A stretch of 64,000 bases of DNA from Sanguibacter inulinus (GTDB lineage: Bacteria; Actinomycetota; Actinomycetes; Actinomycetales; Cellulomonadaceae). The notes under the pieces are model-generated. The model did not search any database. It saw only the letters and a program-made list of their open reading frames with translations, and was not told the origin of the DNA. The stretch lies in contig NZ_JACBYE010000007.1 in NCBI RefSeq assembly GCF_013415325.1, positions 1 through 64,000 on the forward strand. Reading direction: 5' to 3'. This document shows, in pieces, positions 33,096-41,448 of this stretch; positions within the stretch are counted from its first letter, which is position 1; every line of letters begins with the position of its first letter. A program made the translations under genes and the position numbers.

Positions 33096-33798
33096 TTACT
33101 TCCCCGTCGAACACATGCATGTCGCCGACACGATCGACGACCTCATGGGATTCTTCGACGCAGAACCCGGCACGGCCTACGACTGGGCGGGGGTGTTCTC
33201 GGTCGCGCCGAGCGACCCCGCGCCGGTGGTTCGCGAGAGGCTCGTCGAGGACGAGGTACACCGCGAGGTCGACTACGCCCGGTGGGGCCTGCGTCCGGCC
33301 TGGGCCAAGGACTCCGGACCTCGTCCGATCAACGCCCGCCTCGAGACCGTCGCCAGCTCGGGGATGTTCCGCTCAGCCTTCAGCAGCCAGCGGTGCCTGG
33401 TCCCGATGACCGGCTACTACGAGTGGGAGACGACCCCGAGCGGCAAGCAGCCGCACTACATCCACGCCGACGGCCCACTCGCCGCAGCCGGTCTCTACGC
33501 TGCGCGCAAGGACGAGGCGACGGGGGAGTGGACCCTGACGTACACCGTCATCACCCGTGAGGCGCGGGACGCCTCGGGCGAGGTTCACGACAGGATGCCG
33601 GTCTTCGTCCAGCCCGACTTGTGGGGCGACTGGCTCTCCCCGGCGAAGATCGACGACCGGGAGACCATGACCGCGCGCCTGGCAGACTCCTCGGCCGAGG
33701 TCGCGAAGACCATGAGGGCGCACCGGGTGGACCGCAAGGTCAACAGCACCCAGAAGGTCGACCCGGCGGACCCCACCCTCGTGCTGCCGATCGCCTGA
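33096..33798 (+). pseudogene. SRAP (HMCES/YedK) gene, 3' fragment
   Basis: Remainder of the abasic-site-processing protein. Recognisable SRAP segments: VFSVAPSDPAPVV (equivalent of NVAPT), ARWGLRPAWAK, PINARLETV, CLVPMTGYYEW with the catalytic Glu region, and VHDRMPVFVQ with the conserved His. Only the N-terminal MCGRYA is missing; it lies 4.1 kb upstream. A GTG inside the element (33031) or ATG 33115 could drive translation of an N-terminally altered product, but without Cys2 it could not form the protective thiazolidine crosslink. The host thus loses or must restore this function by excision. Confidence 0.88.
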
Positions 33799-33972
33799 GC
33801 GCTCATCCACAGGCTGCGCTGCTGCTCGCCGCGCGTGCTGGTGACGCCGGTCCTACAGTGGGTGAAGACCCGCCGGGCCCCTCCCGGGACGGCCGGTCAC
33901 CCCCTCGTCAAGATGGCGGCGAGCCCCCGACACGACGCGCAGCAGTGCGTCTCGGAGCGCGAGGATCCCCTG

Positions 33973-34182
33973 ATGACAGACCCGCAGCACGACTCCTCCC
34001 ACGACCCGGACGCGGACCCGGAGTCGATGAACCCCAGGACTGGCGAGGACGCCTCTCCGACGGCAGGGCAGGCAGCTGGCACCGAGCCCGGTGCCGACCC
34101 GGACGCCGACCCGGACATGCTCAACCCGCGCGACACCCGCAGCGACGGCGACCCGGACGACTCCACCCTCGGCACCACCTGA
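33973..34182 (+). CDS. Small acidic protein with DPDADP-NPR repeats, 69 residues
   Basis: Very acidic, disordered. It contains two copies of a DPDADP(E/D)xxNPR unit (DPDADPESMNPRTG, DPDADPDMLNPRDT). No Cys, no hydrophobic segment. ATG 33973 with GAGG 8 nt upstream. Similar short acidic proteins occur in Micrococcales next to stress genes; the Mn catalase follows 154 bp later on the same strand. Function unknown. Confidence 0.65.
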   Translation: MTDPQHDSSHDPDADPESMNPRTGEDASPTAGQAAGTEPGADPDADPDMLNPRDTRSDGDPDDSTLGTT

Positions 34183-34336
34183 CGCCTGCGCGACCGGCAG
34201 CCTCCTGACGGGCAGCTGCCCCCAGCACCGCACCGCACCACCCCACCTGACTCGCCAGAGCTCTCAGGTCGGTTCATCGCGCCCTCGTGCGCCCGTGCCG
34301 GCCCACCTCTGTCGACGACTGACGAAGGGAACCACC

Positions 34337-35302
34337 GTGTACCTGCACGTCCAGCGACTCATCCACGAGATCATCCCCGACGAGCCCGACCCGGCAGCAG
34401 CGAACGCCCTCCAGGAGGGACTCGGCGGCCAGTTCGGCGAGATGCGGACCATGATGCAGTACCTGTTCCAGAGCATGAACTTCCGAGGTGCTGCTGGGAA
34501 GCCCTACCGCGACCTCCTCCAGGGCATCGGCACCGAGGAGATCAGCCACGTCGAGCTCATCGGGACGACCATCTCCCGCCTGCTCGACGGCTCGCCCCGC
34601 TACAACGGCAAGAAGACCGACCCGCTCGATACCCCGGGTGGCGGCGGCGACATCCCGCTGCGGATGGCTCTCGACGAGGGCAACATCCACCACTACCTCG
34701 TGGCCGCGCAGGGCGCCCTGCCCGTCGACTCTGCGGGCAACCCGTGGAGCGGCAGCTACGTCTACAACTCCGGCAACCTCGTGCTCGACCTGCTGTACAA
34801 CCTCATGCTCGAGTCCACGGGACGCCTGCAGAAGTGCCGGATCTACGAGATGACCGAGAACAAGACGGCACGCTCGACCATCTCGTACCTCATCGTCCGC
34901 GACCAGGCGCACGAGAACGCCTACGCCAAGGCCCTCGAGACCCTGGGTGTGGACTGGGGCAAGCTGCTGCCGATCCCGAAGACCAACGCCGAGAAGTTCC
35001 CCGAGGTGAAGAAGCTCGTGGACCTCGGTCTGCAGAGCAAGCAGTACACCTTCGACCTCACCGGGCTCTCCGAGGCCGGGAAGATCTTCCGCGGCATGTC
35101 GCCGTCGAACGACGGCACCGAGCTCGACGCGACCGAGCAGGCCCCTGAGGGCGTGCCCTCGACGATCGCCGAGGAGCGCTTCGAAGAGTTCGCACCCGGC
35201 CTCGACCCGGAGCTGCTCTCGCTCATCCAGGCGACGGCCGACATCGAGATGGCCGAGGTCCAGCCGGTCTACGGACCCATCCCGCCGTCAGAGAAGTCCT
35301 GA
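34337..35302 (+). CDS. Manganese catalase
   Basis: 321 residues, dimanganese catalase breaking hydrogen peroxide into water and oxygen in the cytoplasm. Four-helix ferritin-like ligands are visible: Glu in QFGEMRTMMQYLFQSMNF, Glu-x2-His in GTEEISHVELIG, the second set in EMTENKTARSTISY and RDQAHENAYAKAL. The C-terminal lid has YGPIPP. Start GTG 34337 preceded by AAGGGA at 6 nt; longer frames are rejected. A hairpin (35321-35349) ends the unit. Its neighbours (acidic protein, LEA-like operon) suggest a general-stress regulon. Confidence 0.95.
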   Translation: MYLHVQRLIHEIIPDEPDPAAANALQEGLGGQFGEMRTMMQYLFQSMNFRGAAGKPYRDLLQGIGTEEISHVELIGTTISRLLDGSPRYNGKKTDPLDTPGGGGDIPLRMALDEGNIHHYLVAAQGALPVDSAGNPWSGSYVYNSGNLVLDLLYNLMLESTGRLQKCRIYEMTENKTARSTISYLIVRDQAHENAYAKALETLGVDWGKLLPIPKTNAEKFPEVKKLVDLGLQSKQYTFDLTGLSEAGKIFRGMSPSNDGTELDATEQAPEGVPSTIAEERFEEFAPGLDPELLSLIQATADIEMAEVQPVYGPIPPSEKS

Positions 35303-35320
35303 CCTGACAGCTGTCTGACC

Positions 35321-35349
35321 GAGGCGCCCGGGCTCGTCCCGGGTGCCTC
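35321..35349 (+). terminator. Hairpin terminator after the Mn catalase gene
   Basis: 12-bp stem GAGGCGCCCGGG / CCCGGGTGCCTC with one G-U pair and a 5-nt loop, 19 bp after the catalase stop. Confidence 0.65.
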
Positions 35350-35386
35350 CTCCCCAGCATCGCCTGCACACCTGAGAGGAACGATC

Positions 35387-36565
35387 ATGACGGATCCCTA
35401 CAGCAGCCCGCGGTACCCGACCGACCCCGTGGAGCCTCAGACCTCGGCGGGATACGGCTCTGTACCGCCAGCCCCGACGGCCCCGGGCGGTGACGGCTAT
35501 GGCGGTGCTCACCGTGACACCGCCCCGGAGGACACCGTTCTCGGCGGCACGCGCTTCGAAGAAGAGCCGTCGATCGACGAGCTCGCACCGGGCGACGGGT
35601 CGCTCGGCGGGACGTCGACCAGCGGCCTCGGCGACACAGACGGTGGCTCCAGCGACGACAGCTCCGGCGGTGCCCGTGAGAAGGCGGCGCACGTCGCCGA
35701 GACCGCCAAGGACGAGGCGGCGTCGGTCGCCGGGACGGCGAAGGACGAGGCCGCCGACCTCGCGTCGTCCGCGAAGGGTGCGGCCAGCTCCGTGCTCGAC
35801 GCCGAGAAGTCGATGGCCCACGACACGACGGCCGAGGCGATCGAGCGTGCCAAGGAGACCCTGGCCGAGGCCAAGACCCAGGTCCGTGACCTGTGGCAGC
35901 AGAGCCGGTCCGAGCTCGCGGAGGGAGCCAGTGTCCAGCTGCAACGGCTCTCCCTCGGTGCCAGGACCGTCTCGGACGAGCTGAGCACCATGGCCTCGGC
36001 CAGCGACGACCCGGGCATCGCGAGCGACCTCGCGCGCCGAGCCTCCGGGTACCTCTCGACCGCGAGCACCTGGCTCGAGGACCGCAGCCCCGAGGAGGTC
36101 CTCGGCGACGTCTCACGGTTCGCCCGTCGGTCCCCGGGGACGTTCTTGGCGATCGCGGCCGGGCTCGGCCTGGTCGCCGGTCGCGTGGCCCGCAGCCTCA
36201 AGGGCGACTCAGGCAGCTCCTCGGCGAGCACGAGCACGGGCTCGACCTCGGGGACGAGCACGAGCGGTGCACGGTCGTCGACCGCCACCTCGGGCGAGGG
36301 GACCTCGGCCTGGGCTGCGTCAGACGGCGGGGTGCCCCCGGTGCCGTCACCGTCAGTCGACGGCTACGGCACGACGGGCTACGCCGGCGGGGCGGTCCCG
36401 AGCGGGTCGGCTGCCGAGGCCGGGTACGGGGCTGACGGCGAGTACAGGACCGAGTCGGGCTACGGCACGGGCACCACGAGCGCCGACGGTGCCCGGACCG
36501 CCGGGCACGTCCCCACCTCCTCCCAGCCGGGGGCGACCACGCTCGACGGCGGTGAGCTGCGATGA
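35387..36565 (+). CDS. LEA-like / membrane-anchored low-complexity protein
   Basis: 392 residues. Disordered Gly/Asp/Pro-rich N-terminus (1-95), then KDEAASVAGTAKDEAADLAS-type 11-mer repeats typical of LEA proteins and amphipathic helices (about 95-175). A helical region with PEEVLGDVSRFARRSPGTFL leads to one membrane helix (AIAAGLGLVAGRVARSL), and the tail is Ser/Thr/Gly/Tyr-rich with repeated GYG motifs. ATG 35387 has GAGGAAC upstream. First gene of a three-gene operon with DUF1469 and DUF3618 proteins (ATGA couplings), a frequent actinobacterial set thought to act at the envelope under stress; mechanism unknown. Confidence 0.85.
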   Translation: MTDPYSSPRYPTDPVEPQTSAGYGSVPPAPTAPGGDGYGGAHRDTAPEDTVLGGTRFEEEPSIDELAPGDGSLGGTSTSGLGDTDGGSSDDSSGGAREKAAHVAETAKDEAASVAGTAKDEAADLASSAKGAASSVLDAEKSMAHDTTAEAIERAKETLAEAKTQVRDLWQQSRSELAEGASVQLQRLSLGARTVSDELSTMASASDDPGIASDLARRASGYLSTASTWLEDRSPEEVLGDVSRFARRSPGTFLAIAAGLGLVAGRVARSLKGDSGSSSASTSTGSTSGTSTSGARSSTATSGEGTSAWAASDGGVPPVPSPSVDGYGTTGYAGGAVPSGSAAEAGYGADGEYRTESGYGTGTTSADGARTAGHVPTSSQPGATTLDGGELR

Positions 36566-37014
36566 CCATCCCTCCCTCGGTTCCCCCAGCGCCCGCGCCG
36601 CCACCGCACGACCCCACGGACGCCAGCGTCGGCCAGCTGTTCGGCGAGGTCACCCGCGACCTGTCGACGCTCATCCGGCAAGAGGTCGCCCTCGCCAAGG
36701 CCGAGGCGACGGAGAGCGCCAAGAAGGCCGGGACGGGCGCAGGCCTGCTCGGCGGTGCCGCCTGGGCGGCGCACTTCGTGCTGCTCTTCCTCTCGCTGAC
36801 GCTCTGGTGGGTGCTCGGTGCGCTCCTCGGCGAGGGCGACCGCGAACCGGCCCTCGGCTGGGCCGCGCTGATCGTCACGCTCATCTGGGCCGTGATCGCG
36901 GCCGTGCTGGCGCTCCGCGGCAAGAAGGAGCTCCAGAAGACGAAGGGCCTCCCGCAGACCGCGGACTCCATCAAGAAGATCCCCGACGCGCTCAAAGGAC
37001 AGGAACGATCATGA
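36562..37014 (+). CDS. DUF1469 / phage-holin-superfamily protein
   Basis: 150 residues. Pro-rich leader, amphipathic helix SVGQLFGEVTRDLSTLIRQE followed by VALAKAEATE, then two membrane helices (GGAAWAAHFVLLFLSLTLWW, WAALIVTLIWAVIAAVLAL) and a basic Lys tail. This is the DUF1469 (Actinobacterial holin-X) pattern; despite the name there is no phage context. ATGA overlap on both sides couples it to the LEA-like and DUF3618 genes. Confidence 0.9.
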   Translation: MTIPPSVPPAPAPPPHDPTDASVGQLFGEVTRDLSTLIRQEVALAKAEATESAKKAGTGAGLLGGAAWAAHFVLLFLSLTLWWVLGALLGEGDREPALGWAALIVTLIWAVIAAVLALRGKKELQKTKGLPQTADSIKKIPDALKGQERS

Positions 37015-37712
37015 CGACCAACGACCCGGACCAGATCCGCGCCGACATCGAGGCGACCCGCGCTGCGCTCAGCGAGGACGTGGACAACCTGGAGGAGAAG
37101 GTCAGCCCCTCCAAGATCGCCCAGCGCCAGACCGACAAGGTGCGCTCCGCCGTGAGCGACGTCAAGGACAAGGTCTTCGGTGCTGCATCGAAGGCTGGCG
37201 ACTCCGCGAGCGACTCCGCGAGCGACGCCGCGCACGGCGCTGCGCAGAGCGTCCGCGACGCGGGGAGCTCGGCCGCCGACGCCGCCAAGAACGCTCCCGG
37301 CGACGTCCGCCGCAAGGCGCAGGGCAACCCCCTGGCCGCCGGGCTGGTCGCCTTCGGGGCTGGCATGCTCGCCGCTGCGCTGTTGCCCGCCAGCCGGACC
37401 GAGAAAGACGCTGTCCGGACGGTCAAGGAGGACGAGGGCGTCCAGCACGCCGCCCAGGAGGTCAAGGACGCTGCTCGGGACATCGGCGACGCCCTCCAGC
37501 AGCCGGCGACCGAGGCCGCCGCAGCAGTCAAGGAGACCGCCGCTGCCGGTGCGCAGAGTGTCAAGGAGACCGCGACGAGCGGTGCGCAGGACGTGGCTGA
37601 AGAGGCCCGTCACGGTGCCGAGCAGGTCAAGGACCAGGCGCAGCACGCGCAGGAGTCGGTCCAGGGCCAGGCTCAGGAGTCGCGCGACACCGTGCAGGGC
37701 TCGACGCCCTGA
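37011..37712 (+). CDS. DUF3618 protein with LEA-like repeats
   Basis: 233 residues. The N-terminal DUF3618 signature DPDQIRADIEATRAALSEDV is followed by DNLEEKVSPSK. One membrane helix follows (NPLAAGLVAFGAGMLAAALLP, about 110-130). The C-terminal half is built of KETAAAGAQSVKETATSGAQ-like repeats, helical and hydrophilic as in LEA proteins. It is coupled to the DUF1469 gene by ATGA and ends before a strong terminator. Probably an envelope-associated stress protein; function not established. Confidence 0.9.
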   Translation: MTTNDPDQIRADIEATRAALSEDVDNLEEKVSPSKIAQRQTDKVRSAVSDVKDKVFGAASKAGDSASDSASDAAHGAAQSVRDAGSSAADAAKNAPGDVRRKAQGNPLAAGLVAFGAGMLAAALLPASRTEKDAVRTVKEDEGVQHAAQEVKDAARDIGDALQQPATEAAAAVKETAAAGAQSVKETATSGAQDVAEEARHGAEQVKDQAQHAQESVQGQAQESRDTVQGSTP

Positions 37713-37759
37713 CGTGCCTGTGACCGGCTGAGATCTCGCGGACGAGCGAGACGGCGCAG

Positions 37760-37800
37760 CACGACGAGGCCCCGACCGTCGCGGTCGGGGCCTCGTCGTG
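37760..37800. terminator. Strong bidirectional hairpin terminator
   Basis: Perfect 18-bp inverted repeat (37760-37777 with 37783-37800) and a 5-nt loop, between the stress operon and the convergent dinB gene. Confidence 0.8.
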
Positions 37801-37854
37801 TCGTGCGGCCCAGCCCCAGGAGCGACGTGACCCTGACGATCTCCTGACCGAGGC

Positions 37855-38895
37855 TCAGAAGAGCGTCGGCTGGACCCGGTCTGACGGCAGGAGACCGGTG
37901 AGCGTGGCTCGGACCGTCGTGGCCGTCGGTGCCTCGTCAGGCCCGAGGAGATCATGGGCGACCGCGCGCCACGTCCTCGGGTCGGCCGTGGCATCGCCGC
38001 CTCGTCGCAGCACAGTCGCCGCCCTGGCTCCCTCTGACCGCAGCGCGAGAGCCAGACCCGTCGCGACGAGGCCGGCCCGGGCGGCCCGGTGGCACACCCT
38101 CTCGACGCACGCGTCGACGACCTGCCCGGTGCTCTTGTCCGCGCGCCCGTAGCCGGAGGTCGACCCCTCGGCGGTGAGGGTCGACCTGGCCTCGACCGTG
38201 CGCACGGTCGCGTCGTCCGTGCCCTCGCGGATCTGCCAGAGCCTGCGTGCCATCGCCGTGCCGCAGGACTGCTGGAGCATGGCGCGCGGGACGGTGTCGA
38301 GGTCGGCCAGGTGCTCCACACCGAGGTGGGTCAGGCGCTCGCGGGTCGTCGCCCCCACGCCCCAGACGTCGGCGAGGGCGAGGGAGCTGCGCAGCGACGT
38401 CTCCTGCTGCGGGCTGATGACGTGCAGCCCGTCGGGCTTGGCAGCACGCGAGGCGAGCTTCGCCATGAGCTTGGTGCGCCCGACCCCGACGCTCACCGGG
38501 ATGCCGAGCTCGTGGTCAGCACGGCGCCTGAGCGTGCGGCCGGCCTCGACGGCCTCGTCCCAGTCGTCGGTCCCGACGTCGAGGAAGGCCTCCTCGACCG
38601 AGCCGGGCTCGACCGCCCGGGCGCACTCGTGGAAGAGGTCGAAGAGGGCGTCGCCGACCTCTTCGACCTCCGCGCGCGGCACGTCGAGCAGCACCAGCCC
38701 GGGGTGTCGTCGCAGTGCCTCGTCGGCCAGCATGCCGCTGGTGACGCCGAGAGCGCGCGCCGGATAGCTCGCGCTCGCGACGAAGACGTGCGCGACCACG
38801 GCGACAGGCACACCCACGAGGTCGGGGCGCCCGCGCAGGGCGACCGAGGCGAAGAAGGCGTCGGCGTCGGCGTGCAGCAGCGGTCTGCTGGTCAT
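37855..38895 (-). CDS. dinB: Y-family DNA polymerase IV
   Basis: 346 residues, error-prone translesion polymerase. Catalytic palm motifs: LLHADADAFFASVALRG (first Asp), EEAFLDVG with SVEEAF (Asp/Glu pair), and VSVGVGRTKLMAKLASRAAKP. HhH region DVWGVGATTRERL and little-finger region STLTAEGSTSGYG follow. The C-terminus VQPTLF resembles a beta-clamp binding motif. At 346 residues it is of usual DinB length. It faces a terminator at its 3' end. It stands alone; no imuA'/imuB neighbours. SRAP loss nearby could change lesion handling, but no link is shown. Confidence 0.93.
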   Translation of the reverse strand: MTSRPLLHADADAFFASVALRGRPDLVGVPVAVVAHVFVASASYPARALGVTSGMLADEALRRHPGLVLLDVPRAEVEEVGDALFDLFHECARAVEPGSVEEAFLDVGTDDWDEAVEAGRTLRRRADHELGIPVSVGVGRTKLMAKLASRAAKPDGLHVISPQQETSLRSSLALADVWGVGATTRERLTHLGVEHLADLDTVPRAMLQQSCGTAMARRLWQIREGTDDATVRTVEARSTLTAEGSTSGYGRADKSTGQVVDACVERVCHRAARAGLVATGLALALRSEGARAATVLRRGGDATADPRTWRAVAHDLLGPDEAPTATTVRATLTGLLPSDRVQPTLF

Positions 38896-38953
38896 CCATC
38901 GATCGTACAGGTGTTCGACGTGGCGGTCGCTGGTGGTCTCGGGGCTGCGGCGG

Positions 38954-39199
38954 CTAAGAGGTGCGGCGGCCTCGTCCTCGCGCCCTGCGCACGTCGCGGA
39001 CGGTCTGGACGATCGCCACGACGACGACCGCAGTGACGACGCCCCACGGCGCAGCCCACGGCACGAAGGCCCAGACGAGCGCGACCACGGCGAAGGGGAC
39101 GGCGAAGGAGGCGATCCGACGCCACACGGGGACAGGATCGTCCTCGGGGCCGGTCCAGGCCTCGACGGGGACCGTGGAGATGCGTGGGTAGTCGGTCAT
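38954..39199 (-). CDS. Small membrane protein, 81 residues
   Basis: MTDYPRISTVPVEAWTGPED, then two closely spaced hydrophobic helices (IASFAVPFAVVALVWAFVPW, WGVVTAVVVVAIVQTV) and an Arg-rich tail. Not recognised beyond a generic two-helix actinobacterial protein. The start is the first Met before the conserved-looking part. On the same strand upstream of dinB. Confidence 0.65.
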   Translation of the reverse strand: MTDYPRISTVPVEAWTGPEDDPVPVWRRIASFAVPFAVVALVWAFVPWAAPWGVVTAVVVVAIVQTVRDVRRARGRGRRTS

Positions 39200-39358
39200 C
39201 GTGCCTGCTGTGGTGCCATGCGTGCCCCCCGGCTCTCGGCCGCTGGCGCGCGGCTGGTCGCCCGAGTCTACGCGGGCGGACCTCGGCCCGCTGGCGGTCC
39301 TGCGACGAGCGGGAGAGGCTGGACGAGTCCCACACGATCGACGACACAGGAGTCCTCT

Positions 39359-40390
39359 ATGCAGTACCGCACCCTCGGCCGCAGCGGCGCAGTCGTGTCC
39401 AGCCACTGCCTCGGGACCATGACCTTCGGCTCGGAGGCCGACGAAGCCACCTCCGGCGCGATCCTCGAGACCTTCGTCGAGGCTGGCGGCACCTTCGTCG
39501 ACACCGCCGACGTCTACAGCGGCGGCGCCTCGGAGGAGATCATCGGGCGCTGGCTCGCCGCGCACCCGTCCGAAGCCTCGCAGGTCGTCCTGGCGACGAA
39601 GGGCCGCTTCCCCATGGGAGAGGGTCCCAACGATCTCGGCCTCTCCAGGCGCCACCTGCGCGACGCCCTCGACGCGTCGCTGCGGCGCCTCGGGGTCGAG
39701 CACGTCGACCTCTACCAGATGCACGCCTGGGACGCCGTGACCCCGCTCGAGGAGACGCTGAGGTTCCTCGACGACGCCGTGACGGCCGGCAAGATCTCGT
39801 ACTACGGGTTCTCCAACTACCTCGGCTGGCAGCTGACCAAGGCCGTGCACACGGCTGCCGCCCACGGCTGGGCCGCGCCCGTGACGCTCCAGCCGCAGTA
39901 CAACCTGCTGGTCCGCGACATCGAGCACGAGGTGGTGCCCGCCTCCCTCGACGCCGGGATCGGGCTGCTGCCCTGGTCGCCGCTCGCGGGCGGATGGCTC
40001 ACCGGCAAGTACGAGCGTGACGTCCCGCCCTCGGGTGCCACGCGTCTGGGTGAGAACCCGCAGCGCGGCATGGAGGCGTGGCAGGGCCGCAACGACGACG
40101 AGCGCACCTGGCGCGTGGTCGACGCGCTCCGCGAGATCGCCGACGCCCGTGACGTCTCCGCCTCCCAGGTCGCGCTGTCCTGGCTCGCCGACAGGCCGGC
40201 CGTCACCTCGGTGATCCTCGGTGCCCGGACCGTCGAGCAGCTGAGCGACAACCTCGCGGCAGCCGACCTCGTGCTGACCGAGGACGAGACCACCCGGCTG
40301 ACCGAGGCGAGCGCGCCGCAGGTCGACGACTACCCCTACGGGACCGCAGGGGTCGCCCAGCGCAGCAGGAAGCTCACCGGGGGGCGTTGA
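39359..40390 (+). CDS. Aldo/keto reductase
   Basis: 343 residues, NADPH-dependent TIM barrel of the YhdN/potassium-channel-beta-like group. Motifs: LGRSGAVVSSHCLGTMTFG, the catalytic Tyr in FVDTADVYSGGASEE, Lys in VLATKGRF, His in YQMHAWD, and the cofactor region SVILGARTVEQLSDNL. AGGAG site 7 nt before ATG 39359. Substrates of this broad family are carbonyls; none specific is indicated. Convergent with the SDR gene with only 13 bp between stops. Confidence 0.94.
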   Translation: MQYRTLGRSGAVVSSHCLGTMTFGSEADEATSGAILETFVEAGGTFVDTADVYSGGASEEIIGRWLAAHPSEASQVVLATKGRFPMGEGPNDLGLSRRHLRDALDASLRRLGVEHVDLYQMHAWDAVTPLEETLRFLDDAVTAGKISYYGFSNYLGWQLTKAVHTAAAHGWAAPVTLQPQYNLLVRDIEHEVVPASLDAGIGLLPWSPLAGGWLTGKYERDVPPSGATRLGENPQRGMEAWQGRNDDERTWRVVDALREIADARDVSASQVALSWLADRPAVTSVILGARTVEQLSDNLAAADLVLTEDETTRLTEASAPQVDDYPYGTAGVAQRSRKLTGGR

Positions 40391-40403
40391 CCTGGTGCGG
40401 TGC

Positions 40404-41360
40404 CTACGGGGCCGGACGTGAGGCGAGGTCGGGGAGGTCGATCGTCACACCCGCGAGGTCTTCGACCTGGCGCCACAGGCGCTCAGCGGTGTCGCCGGCC
40501 GGGGCGGCGGTCCTGGCCGGCAGCGGGATCGAGACGGGGGTGCCCCGCAGCCTCCCGCTCGGCGAGAAGTACTCGCCGCCGCTCACCTGCGGGTCGGTGA
40601 GCGCCCTGACCGCCGACCAGGCAGCGGTGTCCTTGCCTTGCGCCCACGGGGTGTACGGGTTGCGCTGGTAGGGCGTCGTCGCATCCCGGACCCCCGGACG
40701 CTCGGGGGTCTTCGCGTCGACCCCCACGCCCGGCCTGGTCACCACGGAGGCGACGGGCAAGCCGGCGGCGCGGAGCCTGCGGTCGAGCTCGAAGGCGAAG
40801 ATCTCGGTCGCGGTCTTGGCCTTGGTGTACGCCGTGATCCCCAGCCTGGGTACGTGCCGCAGGTCGTCGGTGCGCAGGCGGAGCATCTGGACGAAGCCCG
40901 TCGAGGTGTGGACGACCCGGCTCAGGCTCCCGTGCTCGGAGGCTGTCGCGACGAGGGACGGCAGCAGCCGTTCCAGCAGTCTCGCGCTCGCGGCGACGTG
41001 CGTCCCGAGGATGAGCGGCAGCCCGTCCTCGGTCGTGGCGGTCCGGTCCATGCTCATCACGCCGCCGTTGAGCAGGAGGGCGTCCAGGCGGGGGAGCGCG
41101 GCGAGCTCTGAAGCGGCCGCGTCGACCGAGGCCGACGAGCCGAGCTCGAGCACGACGGTCCGCACAGATGCGAGGGGCACGCGGCTGCGGACAGCGTCAG
41201 CGGCGCGTCGGAGCTTGTCCTGCGAGCGGGAAGCGAGGACGACGTCGGCGCCAGCCGCGGCGAGCTGCTCTGCGGCGAAGTAGCCGATCCCGGCCGTGGC
41301 GCCGGTGACGACGACGGTGCGCCCGGTCTGGTCTGGCAGGCGCAAAGGGTCCCAGGTCAT
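40404..41360 (-). CDS. SDR family oxidoreductase
   Basis: 318 residues, classical-type SDR of the retinol-dehydrogenase-like branch. Cofactor motif VVTGATAGIGYFAAEQL, LLLNGGVMS in place of NNAG, catalytic Ser in VVHTSTGFV and Tyr-Lys in ITAYTKAK. Start 41360 (MTWDPLRLP) follows a GAGGAC site; Met at 41378 is unlikely. Divergent from a TetR gene across twin operators, so likely induced by a small hydrophobic effector. Confidence 0.93.
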   Translation of the reverse strand: MTWDPLRLPDQTGRTVVVTGATAGIGYFAAEQLAAAGADVVLASRSQDKLRRAADAVRSRVPLASVRTVVLELGSSASVDAAASELAALPRLDALLLNGGVMSMDRTATTEDGLPLILGTHVAASARLLERLLPSLVATASEHGSLSRVVHTSTGFVQMLRLRTDDLRHVPRLGITAYTKAKTATEIFAFELDRRLRAAGLPVASVVTRPGVGVDAKTPERPGVRDATTPYQRNPYTPWAQGKDTAAWSAVRALTDPQVSGGEYFSPSGRLRGTPVSIPLPARTAAPAGDTAERLWRQVEDLAGVTIDLPDLASRPAP

Positions 41361-41379
41361 GAAGTCCTCGTCTCTCAAG

Positions 41380-41429
41380 TGGATGACTTATCCATCTGGA
41401 CGCTAGCACAAGAACGGATACACAATCCG
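41380..41429. promoter_or_regulatory. Twin TetR operators NGGAT-N5-ATCCN
   Basis: TGGATGACTTATCCA (41380-41394) and CGGATACACAATCCG (41415-41429) share the layout GGAT-N5-ATCC, 35 bp centre to centre. They lie between the divergent SDR and TetR genes. TAGGGT (41437-41442) ends 6 nt before the TetR ATG, so that transcript is probably leaderless. Confidence 0.7.
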
Positions 41430-41448
41430 CTTGGAGTAGGGTGGTCGC

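Noticed and set aside
33031-33798. SRAP 3' part as an intact gene starting at GTG 33031
   Set aside because: That start lies in the element, overlaps the recombinase-like gene in another frame, and the product lacks the catalytic Cys2.
36562-37014. Phage holin indicating a prophage
   Set aside because: The DUF1469 protein sits in a chromosomal stress operon without any phage genes nearby.
36198-38321. Long minus-strand open frame opposite the LEA-like operon
   Set aside because: Overlaps three coupled plus-strand genes and dinB; no recognisable domain.
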